A stretch of DNA of 64,000 nucleotides from Cupriavidus necator A5-1 (lineage in GTDB: Bacteria; Pseudomonadota; Gammaproteobacteria; Burkholderiales; Burkholderiaceae): the NCBI RefSeq assembly GCF_000744095.1, contig NZ_JQLI01000008.1, positions 682,001 through 746,000 on the forward strand, in the 5' to 3' direction. This document shows positions 48,003 to 57,560 of this stretch, one piece after another (the stretch's first letter is position 1; each line of letters starts with the position of its first letter). A model generated the notes under the pieces. It was not told the DNA's origin, made no database searches, and worked only from the letters and a program-made list of their open reading frames with translations. Made by a program: the position numbers and the translations under genes.

Positions 48003-49307
48003 GTGGATACAACCCTGCAGGCGGGAGCAAAGATCAGGACGTTCGAGGACGCGACATATCGCAAGGTTAGCTGGCGGCTCGTTCCATTCCTGATGGTCTG
48101 TTTCCTGATCGCTTATCTAGATCGTGTCAACGTTGGTTTTGCGAAGCTCCAGATGTCCCAGCAACTGGGCTTCAGCGAAACTGTCTACGGGCTTGGCGCC
48201 GGCATATTCTTTATCGGCTACTTCCTGTTCGAAGTGCCGAGCAACCTGGCGCTTCATCGGTTTGGCGCCAAGGTGTGGATCGGCCGGATCATGATCACGT
48301 GGGGGATCCTCTCCGCGTGCTTCGCGTTCGTGGAGACGCCAACCGCGTTCTATACGCTGCGTTTCCTGCTCGGCCTGGCGGAGGCGGGCTTTACGCCTGG
48401 CATCGTGTACTACCTGTCCTGCTGGTATCCGTCGCACCGGCGCGCCAAGATCATGGCCATCTATTGCATGGGTTCGCCGCTGTCCGGCATCATCGGCAAC
48501 CCGCTGTCGGGATACCTGATGGGCAGCATGGCCGGCGTGGCCGGCTGGGGTGGCTGGCAATGGATGTTCATCATCGAGGCGGTTCCGGCGGTGCTGCTGG
48601 GTTGCTTCTGCTTCTACTACCTGGACAACTCCATTGCCAAGGCCAAGTGGCTCAGCAGCGAGGAGAAGCGCGTCCTTGAGCAGGCCAAGGCGGACGATGT
48701 CAAGGCGGCGGACCCACAGGCGCGTGTCGGCAAGGTATTCACCGACCCGCGCGTCTGGCTGATCAGCCTGATCTGCTTCTGCTATGTCACGGGCCAGTAC
48801 GGCATCACGCTCTGGTTGCCCACGTTTATCAAGTCGACGGGTGTCAGCGACCCCGTCAACATCGGCTTGCTGAGCGCGATTCCCTATATGGCAGCGATTG
48901 TCGCGATGTACTTCTTCGGGCGCAGCGCCGACAAGCATCGCGAGCGGCGCTGGCACCTGATCATCCCGTGCATGATGGGCGCGATCGGCTTCCTGGCATT
49001 GCCGTGGGTCATGCACAACACCGCGCTGTCACTGGTGTTCCTGTCGATCGCAGCGGCGGGCATCCTGACCTGCACCCCGTTGTTCTGGTCGCTGCCGACG
49101 GCCTTCCTGAGCGGCGCGGCGGCGGCCACGGCCATCGCCATGAGCAACTCGATCGGGAACCTGGCCGGCTTTACCAGCGGCTACATGATCGGCTACCTCC
49201 GTGACGTGACCCAGAGCGGCAACAGCGCCTACTACATGATTGCCGGGATGCTGGTGCTTGGTGCTTTCGCCATCTGGACCCTGCCGGCCAAGCTGGTCAA
49301 CCGGTAG
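48003..49307 (+). CDS. MFS transporter, anion:cation symporter (ACS) family
   Basis: 434 residues, 12 membrane helices. Typical ACS blocks are RLVPFLMVCFLIAYLDRVNVGFAKL, FEVPSNLALHRFGAKVWIGRIMITWG and RFLLGLAEAGFTPGIVYYLSCWYP. Relatives import organic anions such as tartrate, phthalate or hydroxyphenylacetate with protons. The start is a GTG preceded by GAGGAGA. It probably supplies substrate to the cluster enzymes. Confidence 0.88.
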   Translation: MDTTLQAGAKIRTFEDATYRKVSWRLVPFLMVCFLIAYLDRVNVGFAKLQMSQQLGFSETVYGLGAGIFFIGYFLFEVPSNLALHRFGAKVWIGRIMITWGILSACFAFVETPTAFYTLRFLLGLAEAGFTPGIVYYLSCWYPSHRRAKIMAIYCMGSPLSGIIGNPLSGYLMGSMAGVAGWGGWQWMFIIEAVPAVLLGCFCFYYLDNSIAKAKWLSSEEKRVLEQAKADDVKAADPQARVGKVFTDPRVWLISLICFCYVTGQYGITLWLPTFIKSTGVSDPVNIGLLSAIPYMAAIVAMYFFGRSADKHRERRWHLIIPCMMGAIGFLALPWVMHNTALSLVFLSIAAAGILTCTPLFWSLPTAFLSGAAAATAIAMSNSIGNLAGFTSGYMIGYLRDVTQSGNSAYYMIAGMLVLGAFAIWTLPAKLVNR

Positions 49308-49389
49308 CAAGCGCCAGCGGGGGCAGCGCGCCGCTGCCCCCGCTGGCCAAACACTTCGCGCGCCGCTTGCCGGCGTATCAACGACTCCC

Positions 49390-50916
<1,527 letters not shown>

Positions 50917-51021
50917 GGGAGAGCGGAACGACTTTTATTGCTGCTCTACAACGCCAGCCGACCACGGCGGCGACAAGTTTGCGGATACACCGTGACGACC
51001 TCGAACGAGGAGGAGACAAAG

Positions 51022-52470
51022 ATGGGCGCAGAAACAGTAGTTCAATCGCCGAGTTCCCCACAGCAACACGAGCTCGACCGGGCCATGGATGGCATCGGCG
51101 TGACGGCGTCGCACAAGAAGATCATCTTCATGATCATGCTGGGTGTGATGTTCGATGTGTTCGAGCAGAATGCGGTCGGCCTGGTTGGCCCTCTGCTGCG
51201 GGAGCAATGGGGCATTTCGGTAGCGCAGATCGGCTTTCTCAACACGCTGACCTTTAGTGCCGCCGCGTTGGGACGCATCGGCTCAGGGTATATCGCGGAC
51301 CGCTATGGCAGGCGCACGATGCTGAGCGCCAACCTGCTGCTGTTCACGCTGGGCGCCATCATCTGCGCGCTGGCGCCGAACTATGGGGTGCTGGCGGCGG
51401 GCCGCTTTGTCGTTGGCATTGGCCTGGGCGGGGAGATCTCCATTGCCGTGACGATGCTTGCCGAGTTGTGCTCGACCCGCTTCCGCGGCACGGCGGTAGG
51501 CATGGTCAGCGTGGGCAGCGGCGGTCTCGGCAATATGCTGGCGCCTGCCTTCGGTCTTGCCGTGTTTGCCATGTTCCCGGGCCCGGATAGCTGGCGCTGG
51601 TTGTTCGCCTGCCTGGTGCTCCCGGCGTTCTTCGTCGTGTTCTACCGGCGTTTTATTCCGGAGACGCCGCGCTTCCTGCTGTCCAAGGGACGGGTAGACG
51701 AGGCCAACCGGGTGCTGTCGGTCCTGGCGTCAGGCCGTTTGGGCAAGCTCGCAGGGGAGCCCACGCCGTACATCCAGGCATCGATGCAGGAGGAGGCACC
51801 GCGTACCAAGGTGCGGCTGAGCGACATATTCAAGGGCCGCCTGGGACGACGCACGATCGCACTTGGCGTTGCGGTTTCCATGACCTACGGGGCGCAGATC
51901 TCGGTACTGACGCTGATGCCCACCATCCTGATGTCACAGGGCTACACCATTACCAAGAGCTTTCTCTTCACCATGGTGATGCAAAGCGGCAGCCTGTTCG
52001 GCGCGCTCGCGGCTTCATACTGCGGCTATCACTTTCCGCGCAAGCGCGTGCTGACGATCGGTGCCGGCCTGGCCTGCGTGGCAGGACTCTGCTTCGGGTT
52101 CCTGACGTACAACGTTGCGCTGGTCATGCTGTTCGGAGCGGCCTTTACGTTTTGCGTCGTGTTGCTGAATACCTCGATCTGGATCTTCGCGCCGGAGCAG
52201 TATCCCACCCACGTTCGTGCGTTCGGCACTTCCCTGATCCTGGCACTCGGCACGCTGGCCGGGGCACTGACGCCGCTGATCAGCGGCCGCGTGTTTGAAG
52301 TCTACGGCGTCGGCGGCATGTTCAGCATGCTGGCGGCGATGTACGCTGTGTTCGCACTGAGCGTTCAGTTCGCGCCCGAAACCTTTGGCCGCCCGATGGG
52401 CGAAACCGCCGACGACGACTTTGCCGATCCGGCAGTCGCTGGCAGTACGGCCCCCGCAAGCGGCTCCTAA
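51022..52470 (+). CDS. MFS transporter, aromatic acid/metabolite:H+ symporter type
   Basis: 482 residues, 12 membrane helices with motif A GSGYIADRYGRRTMLSANLL and the second-half equivalent. The N-terminal 40 residues are hydrophilic. Family resemblance is to AAHS and sugar-porter type carriers for carboxylates. The start at 51022 has AGGAGGAG ten bases upstream; the frame is open 28 codons earlier. It is the second transporter of the cluster, perhaps for another form of the substrate or for export. Confidence 0.85.
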   Translation: MGAETVVQSPSSPQQHELDRAMDGIGVTASHKKIIFMIMLGVMFDVFEQNAVGLVGPLLREQWGISVAQIGFLNTLTFSAAALGRIGSGYIADRYGRRTMLSANLLLFTLGAIICALAPNYGVLAAGRFVVGIGLGGEISIAVTMLAELCSTRFRGTAVGMVSVGSGGLGNMLAPAFGLAVFAMFPGPDSWRWLFACLVLPAFFVVFYRRFIPETPRFLLSKGRVDEANRVLSVLASGRLGKLAGEPTPYIQASMQEEAPRTKVRLSDIFKGRLGRRTIALGVAVSMTYGAQISVLTLMPTILMSQGYTITKSFLFTMVMQSGSLFGALAASYCGYHFPRKRVLTIGAGLACVAGLCFGFLTYNVALVMLFGAAFTFCVVLLNTSIWIFAPEQYPTHVRAFGTSLILALGTLAGALTPLISGRVFEVYGVGGMFSMLAAMYAVFALSVQFAPETFGRPMGETADDDFADPAVAGSTAPASGS

Positions 52471-52477
52471 CCTGTGC

Positions 52478-53197
52478 ATGGCGATGAACCATATCTTGCT
52501 GATCAATCCGAATACCTCGTCGGCGACCACGCAGATGATGGTTGACATCGCGCGTGCCGCGCTTCCCGGCGACCTGGACGTTCGCGGCCTGACCATGGCG
52601 CGCGGGGTGCCGATGATTGTCGACGCGGCCAATCTGAGCGCCGCCGCCGAGGCGGTCGGCGCGATCGAGCTGCCCGGCGCCGGCCCGGAGCGCTCCGGGC
52701 TTCGCGGTGTCATCGTTGCCGCTTTCGGCGATCCCGGTGCCGACACGCTCCGGCGCAGGCTGGCCGTGCCGGTGGTGGGGATCGGCGAAGCCGCGATGCG
52801 GGAAGCGGCTCAGCACGGGCGTCGCTTCGGTATCGCCACGACGACGCCGTCGCTGGCGTCGTCGATAGAAGCCAATGCGCGGCGCCACGGACTCGAGGCC
52901 AGCTTCACCGGCGTGCGTTTCACCCGGGGCGACCCGCGCGTGCTTGGCCTTGACCCGGCGGCACTGGAAGCCGCGCTGGCGGAAGCGGTCCAGGCCTGTG
53001 TGGAAGCCGACGGAGCGCAAGCCGTGGTGATAGGCGGTGGCCCGCTGGGCCAGGCCGCTCAGGCCTTGAGCATGCGCTTTGCCATTCCCGTTATCGGTCC
53101 GGTGCCGGCAGCGTGCCGCAGCCTGCTGCATGCGCTTGCCGGGAGCGTGGCACCGAGCAACTTTGATCCTGCATTCAAGGAATTTCCCGAAACATGA
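52478..53197 (+). CDS. Asp/Glu/hydantoin racemase-fold protein lacking both cysteines
   Basis: 239 residues. Family start HILLINPNTSSATTQMM, then VIVAAFGDPGADTL and VPVVGIGEAAM, and near the end AVVIGGGPLGQAAQAL and IPVIGPVPAA. In hydantoin/allantoin racemases the catalytic cysteines lie in xACxxDPG and LGCAGM. Here these positions are Ala82 and Gly187, so a two-cysteine racemase mechanism is not possible. Role in the cluster unknown. The stop overlaps the start of the next gene (ATGA at 53194-53197). Confidence 0.82.
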   Translation: MAMNHILLINPNTSSATTQMMVDIARAALPGDLDVRGLTMARGVPMIVDAANLSAAAEAVGAIELPGAGPERSGLRGVIVAAFGDPGADTLRRRLAVPVVGIGEAAMREAAQHGRRFGIATTTPSLASSIEANARRHGLEASFTGVRFTRGDPRVLGLDPAALEAALAEAVQACVEADGAQAVVIGGGPLGQAAQALSMRFAIPVIGPVPAACRSLLHALAGSVAPSNFDPAFKEFPET

Positions 53198-53958
53198 CAT
53201 CCACCAATATCGATAGGGTCGCGCAGGCCTTGCTCGACGCACGGCGCGAGCACCGTTGCGCAGACGCGGAAAGCTTCGCCACGGCGCTTGACGGTCCGGA
53301 GCAGGCTTACGCCGTGCAGGCGCTTGTCGCTCGCTCGCTTGGCTGGCAAGCGACAGGCGCCGGGTACTGGAAATCCGGAGGACCTTCACGCGAGGCGCAA
53401 CTGACGCACGCCGAACTCCCGTCCGCCGGGGTGTGGGCCAGCCCGGCGCATGCTGGCGACTGGCCCTTCACGTGGCGCGGCATCGAGGCCGAGATCGCGC
53501 TCCGGCTAGGACAGGAGGTGGACGCCGCGCGGGCCGCCGCCCTCGATGGTACGGGTGCAGCTGCGCTGATCGATGCGATGGCGGTCTCGATCGAGGTCGT
53601 CGACTCGCGCTGGCAGCAGTACGTCGCCGCACCCGCGCTTTTGAAGCTGGCCGACCTGCAGGCCCACGGGGCGCTTGTGCTTGGCGAATGGCGTGACTAT
53701 GAAGCGCGAGACTGGGCAGTACAGCGTTGCCGGGTGCAGATCGGAGCGGAGTCGATCGAGCGCCGTGGCACCCATGCCCTGGGCGATCCGGCCTATGGAC
53801 TGGTGGCTTGGCTCCGCCACGCCACACGGTCGGGCCAAAGCGTGAAAGCCGGCACGGTTGTCACCACCGGCACTTGGGTCGGAATTCTGACTGCGTCGGC
53901 CGGCGACCTTGTGACAGCGGAATTCGAAGGCATTGGCCGGGCCTCGATCCAGTTATGA
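53194..53958 (+). CDS. 2-oxo-4-pentenoate hydratase/fumarylacetoacetate hydrolase-fold enzyme
   Basis: 254 residues. MhpD-like: metal-binding Glu pair in WRGIEAEIALRLG, and DAMAVSIEVVDSRW, with the C-terminal VTTGTWVGILTASAGDLVTAEF segment. Relatives hydrate 2-hydroxy-dienoates or decarboxylate oxalocrotonate. Here there is no aldolase or dioxygenase nearby, so the substrate is not a normal aromatic meta-cleavage product by context. Translationally coupled to the racemase-fold gene and last of the cluster. Confidence 0.85.
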   Translation: MTSTNIDRVAQALLDARREHRCADAESFATALDGPEQAYAVQALVARSLGWQATGAGYWKSGGPSREAQLTHAELPSAGVWASPAHAGDWPFTWRGIEAEIALRLGQEVDAARAAALDGTGAAALIDAMAVSIEVVDSRWQQYVAAPALLKLADLQAHGALVLGEWRDYEARDWAVQRCRVQIGAESIERRGTHALGDPAYGLVAWLRHATRSGQSVKAGTVVTTGTWVGILTASAGDLVTAEFEGIGRASIQL

Positions 53959-54187
53959 GGATGGTGCGGATCGATTTCGCCGTGGCTTGCCAGCCTCGAT
54001 CGTCACTTCGCCGACGGCGCCTGCGACACATTGACGCGGCGATGTCCATGGCGACCAATACATCGTGATAACAGGGAGGCAGCGCTCTGGCGCGGTATCG
54101 CGGGGCGCAGGGACAGTGATACAACGGGCAGCCCCATTGCGAAGAAGCCTTGCAGCAGGGGGCGTCCCGGCCGGTCACGCGGCCGGG

Positions 54188-54215
54188 TTGCAATACCCGC
54201 AAAAGACAGTATCCT
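54188..54215 (+). promoter_or_regulatory. Probable sigma-70 promoter of the cus operon
   Basis: TTGCAA (54188-54193), 16 bases, TATCCT (54210-54215). This would start transcription near 54222. No regulator gene or clear regulator box is visible next to it; the controlling two-component system, if any, is outside the window. Confidence 0.5.
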
Positions 54216-54246
54216 TGCGACTATCTCGCTCACGGCACTGCAAAGC

Positions 54247-54657
54247 TTGCGTTATTCCGCCTGCCGGCGGCCATGGTTCGCTGGCTTCCTCCTCGTTGTC
54301 TTCCTGGCAGTCCAACTGGCAGCGGCGGCGTACGCCTGTGCCGGGAGCCGCTACCAGATAGATAGCCGCGGCGCGATGGCGGCAATGACCGAGTCGTGTC
54401 CCGACATGGCCGCGAGCGAGGACAACGAGGACAACAAGGGCATCGACCAGAGTGGTCTTTGCCTGGCGCATTGCCAGGCCGATTCCAAGAGCGCCGATCA
54501 TGTATCGCCGCAGCTCCCGGCCTTCATGCCGGTGCTGATGCGCGTCATTGCGCCGACGCCCGTGGTGCTCGCGGAGGTACGCGTCGCGCTGCACGCCAAG
54601 GCGGACGCGCGTGGTCCGCCACCGCTCAACATCCTTCACTGCAGTTTCCAGACTTAG
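54247..54657 (+). CDS. cusD: CusD-like small protein heading the cus operon
   Basis: About 136 residues if translation starts at the TTG at 54247; no ATG is available in this frame and the start is uncertain. A hydrophobic segment (FAGFLLVVFLAVQLAAAAYA) acts as signal peptide or membrane anchor. The mature part has several Met, Cys and acidic residues (MTESCPDMAASEDNEDN, CLAHC) that could bind metal, and the C terminus is ADARGPPPLNILHCSFQT. A small gene at this place is called cusD in Cupriavidus metallidurans cusDCBAF; its function is unknown. Confidence 0.65.
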   Translation: MRYSACRRPWFAGFLLVVFLAVQLAAAAYACAGSRYQIDSRGAMAAMTESCPDMAASEDNEDNKGIDQSGLCLAHCQADSKSADHVSPQLPAFMPVLMRVIAPTPVVLAEVRVALHAKADARGPPPLNILHCSFQT

Positions 54658-54726
54658 CCTCCGGTTCGACGTCACCTGGTGCTGCCCGCTTCCGTGCGGG
54701 CAGCAGTCGTCGCTCCCGGAGGCTTT

Positions 54727-56028
54727 ATGCATTTTCTACGTCACCTGACCGTGGCGCTGCTTAGCGCGCCTGCTGTCGGCCTGGCTGCGCCGCAGGGCGC
54801 CCCCGCGCAATCCGCCCCTTCGTTGTCCCTCGCGGAAGCCGTTGCGATCGCGAGCGCCCATGCCGGCGACGCCGAATCCTCGCGCGGCGCCGTCGAGGCC
54901 GCCGTGCAAATGGCGGTCGCCGCCGGCCAGCTGCCGGACCCCGTGCTCAAGCTCGGGATCAACAATGTTCCCGTCAACGGCTCTGACCAGTTCTCGCTGA
55001 GCCGTGACTCCATGACCATGCGCTCCGTCAGCGTGACGCAGGAATTCACGCGCGCGGACAAGCGTCGCGCCAAAGCGGCGCGTTTCGAAGCGGAAGCTGC
55101 CGCCGCCGAGGCGCAGCGCGCCGTCGGACTGGCCAACGTGCAGCGCAATGCCGTCAGTGCCTGGCTCGACCGCTGGTATGCCGAACAGGCCGGCGTCCTG
55201 CTCGGCCATCACAGCCAGCCGCTTGAACTGGCGGTGCAGGCGGCCACTGCTGCCTACCGGGGCGGGCGCGGCTCGCGCGCGGAGGTACTGGCGATGGAGC
55301 TGGAAATCCAGAAACTGCATGACCGCGAGGACGAGAACCGGGCCGCCCTGGCTACTGCCACGCTCAACCTGGAACGCTGGATCGGCGCCGCGGCCCGGCG
55401 GCCGCTATCGGACCGGCCGCCGCTCGACGTGCCGCAGGGCGCCTTGCAACTGGCGCAGGGGGAATTCGAGGCCGTGCCCGAACTCTCGGCTGCGCAGCGC
55501 GACGTGGCCCTGGCGGAATCGGAGATCCAGCTGGCCAGGCAAGCCGCCAGGCCCGATGTGACGGTCGAGTTGATGTACAGCCAGCGCGGCTCGGCCTACT
55601 CCAATATGGGATCGCTCAATGTCAGCTTCCCGGTGCCGTGGGACCAGGGCAATCGCCAGGACCGGGATATATCGGCGCGGCTGGCGCAGGCAGGCGAAGC
55701 GCGGGCCAGGCTGGAAGTGATCCGGCGCAATACCCAGGCCATGGTCGGCGCCCGGCTTGCCGAGTTGCAGCGCAACCTTGAGCGCCTGCGACGCTACGAC
55801 GACAAGACCTTGCCGCTCGCCCGCGTGCAGGCGGAGGCGGCGCTGACGGCGTACCGGGCCAACACGGGCCCGCTGCTGGCCGTCGCCGAAGCGAACCATC
55901 GCGCCATCGATACCGCCATGGATCGCCTGCTGCTCGAGGCAAAGACCGCGAAGCTGTGGGCCGACCTGAACTACCTGGTGCCGCTGCCCACCGCGCAGAC
56001 CGAGCCCGCCATGAAGGAAGCCAAATGA
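54727..56028 (+). CDS. cusC: Outer membrane efflux protein CusC (TolC/OEP family)
   Basis: 433 residues. Signal peptide (MHFLRHLTVALLSAPAVGLAA) without a lipobox cysteine. Two OEP repeats form the channel: SVTQEFTRADKRRAKAARFEAEAAAAEAQRA in the first half and SFPVPWDQGNRQDRDISARLAQAGEAR in the second. It forms the outer membrane exit of the tripartite pump. RBS GGAGG precedes the ATG. It overlaps cusB by ATGA (56025-56028). Confidence 0.92.
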   Translation: MHFLRHLTVALLSAPAVGLAAPQGAPAQSAPSLSLAEAVAIASAHAGDAESSRGAVEAAVQMAVAAGQLPDPVLKLGINNVPVNGSDQFSLSRDSMTMRSVSVTQEFTRADKRRAKAARFEAEAAAAEAQRAVGLANVQRNAVSAWLDRWYAEQAGVLLGHHSQPLELAVQAATAAYRGGRGSRAEVLAMELEIQKLHDREDENRAALATATLNLERWIGAAARRPLSDRPPLDVPQGALQLAQGEFEAVPELSAAQRDVALAESEIQLARQAARPDVTVELMYSQRGSAYSNMGSLNVSFPVPWDQGNRQDRDISARLAQAGEARARLEVIRRNTQAMVGARLAELQRNLERLRRYDDKTLPLARVQAEAALTAYRANTGPLLAVAEANHRAIDTAMDRLLLEAKTAKLWADLNYLVPLPTAQTEPAMKEAK

Positions 56029-57560
56029 AAAAGCACGCCATTGAAGCGATGGCCGGGCTGGTTGTCGTCTGCGCCGCTCTCTACGGCGCCTACCGGTTCG
56101 GGGTGACGCGGGGAACGCAGTCCGCGCAGACGTCGGCCGCGCCCGGTGCGGAAGCTGCCCTCAAGGCCGGCGACACCGACCCGCGCACCGGCAAGAAGAT
56201 CCTGTACTGGCACGATCCCATGGTGCCCGGCCAGCGCTTCGACAAACCGGGCAAGTCCCCGTTCATGGACATGCAGCTCGTGCCGGTCTACGCGGACGGT
56301 GCTGGCGGCGGGAGCGGTGTCACCGTGGACAGCCATGTCGCCCAGAACCTGGGTATTCGCACGGCCGAGGTCAAGTCTGGGCGGCTGGGCGCCGTGCTCC
56401 AGGCGCCCGGCAATGTCGCCATCGACGAGCGCAGCGTGCGCGTGATCCAGGCGCGCACCAACGCCTTCGTCCAGCAGGTCGCGCTCAGGGCGACCCTCGA
56501 CCCGGTCCGGCGCGGCCAGCCGCTGGCGACCTTGTACTCGCCCGATTGGGTCGCGGCCCAGGAGGAGTTTCTTGCCGTCTCCCGCATGGCGGCGGGCGAG
56601 CATCTTGGCGACCTGCGCGGTGCCGCAAGGGCGCGCATGCTGCAGGCGGGCATGACGCCGGACCAGGTCCGCGCGGTGGAGTCCTCGGGCAAGTTGCAGC
56701 CCAATCTTGCCATCGTGAGCCCGGTCGATGGGCTCGTGACCGAGGTGGGCGTGCGCGAGGGCATGACCGTCTCGCCTGGCATGACCCTGTTCCGCCTGGC
56801 CGACCTCAGCCAGGTGTGGGTGATTGCCGAGATCCCGGCGGGGCAGGCCGGTGCGATCCGGCCTGGCGTTGGGGCCAGGGTACAGCCGGGCGGCGCGGCC
56901 GATGCCATCGCCGGCAAGGTCGAAGTCATCCTTCCCGACGTCAATCCGGCGACGCGAACGGTCAAGGCCCGCATCGTCCTGCCCAACAAGGGCAGGCAGT
57001 TGTTGCCGGGGATGTTCGTGACGGTCAGCTTTGACAGTGGCGCCGGGAAGGACGCGCTGCTGATCCCGGCGGAGTCGGTCATTCGCACAGGCCAGCGCAA
57101 CATCGTCATGGTGGATGCCGGCAAGGCGGGCTTTGTCGCGACCGAAATCAAGACCGGCCGCGAGGCCGAGGGCATGGTCGAGGTGCTGGACGGACTGAAG
57201 CCAGGGCAGAAAGTGGTCACGTCGGGCCAGTTCCTGCTCGACTCTGAAGCCAGCCTGCGCGGCACCGCCGCACGCATGTCGACCGCGCCTGCGGCGCCGG
57301 CCGTGCCGGCCGGCGAGCATGAAGGCACCGGCCGCATCGAAGCCGTGAACGGCGCCGAGAGCGTCACCATCTCGCACGGTCCGATTCCGTCGGCACAGTG
57401 GGGCGCGATGACCATGGACTTCGCCGCGCCACCAACGGGCCTGCCCAAGGGCCTGAAGGCAGGCGACAACATCCGCTTCCGCTTTCATCTCGACAGCGAT
57501 GGCGTGGCCAGGCTGTCGTCGGTCGAGCCGGCAGCCAGCGCCCAGGGGAGCCGGCAATGA
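56025..57560 (+). CDS. cusB: RND periplasmic adaptor CusB with heavy-metal-binding and CusF-like domains
   Basis: 511 residues. One N-terminal helix (residues ~8-26) anchors it. Residues 51-90 are a heavy-metal-binding domain (TDPRTGKKILYWHDPMVPGQ ... SPFMDMQLVPVY). The barrel-sandwich hybrid and beta-barrel adaptor core lie at about 100-420. Residues ~435-511 form a CusF-like OB domain with HGPIPSAQWGAMTMDF (the W and Met metal ligands). It links CusA to CusC and can receive Cu(I)/Ag(I). It overlaps cusA by ATGA (57557-57560). Confidence 0.93.
   Translation: MKKHAIEAMAGLVVVCAALYGAYRFGVTRGTQSAQTSAAPGAEAALKAGDTDPRTGKKILYWHDPMVPGQRFDKPGKSPFMDMQLVPVYADGAGGGSGVTVDSHVAQNLGIRTAEVKSGRLGAVLQAPGNVAIDERSVRVIQARTNAFVQQVALRATLDPVRRGQPLATLYSPDWVAAQEEFLAVSRMAAGEHLGDLRGAARARMLQAGMTPDQVRAVESSGKLQPNLAIVSPVDGLVTEVGVREGMTVSPGMTLFRLADLSQVWVIAEIPAGQAGAIRPGVGARVQPGGAADAIAGKVEVILPDVNPATRTVKARIVLPNKGRQLLPGMFVTVSFDSGAGKDALLIPAESVIRTGQRNIVMVDAGKAGFVATEIKTGREAEGMVEVLDGLKPGQKVVTSGQFLLDSEASLRGTAARMSTAPAAPAVPAGEHEGTGRIEAVNGAESVTISHGPIPSAQWGAMTMDFAAPPTGLPKGLKAGDNIRFRFHLDSDGVARLSSVEPAASAQGSRQ

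Noticed and set aside
54031..54246. N-terminal extension of CusD starting at a TTG at 54031
   Set aside because: The extension has no similarity to signal peptides, is Arg-rich, and lies upstream of the best promoter.
55971..57557. 528-codon minus-strand frame opposite cusB
   Set aside because: Shadow frame, no recognisable domain.
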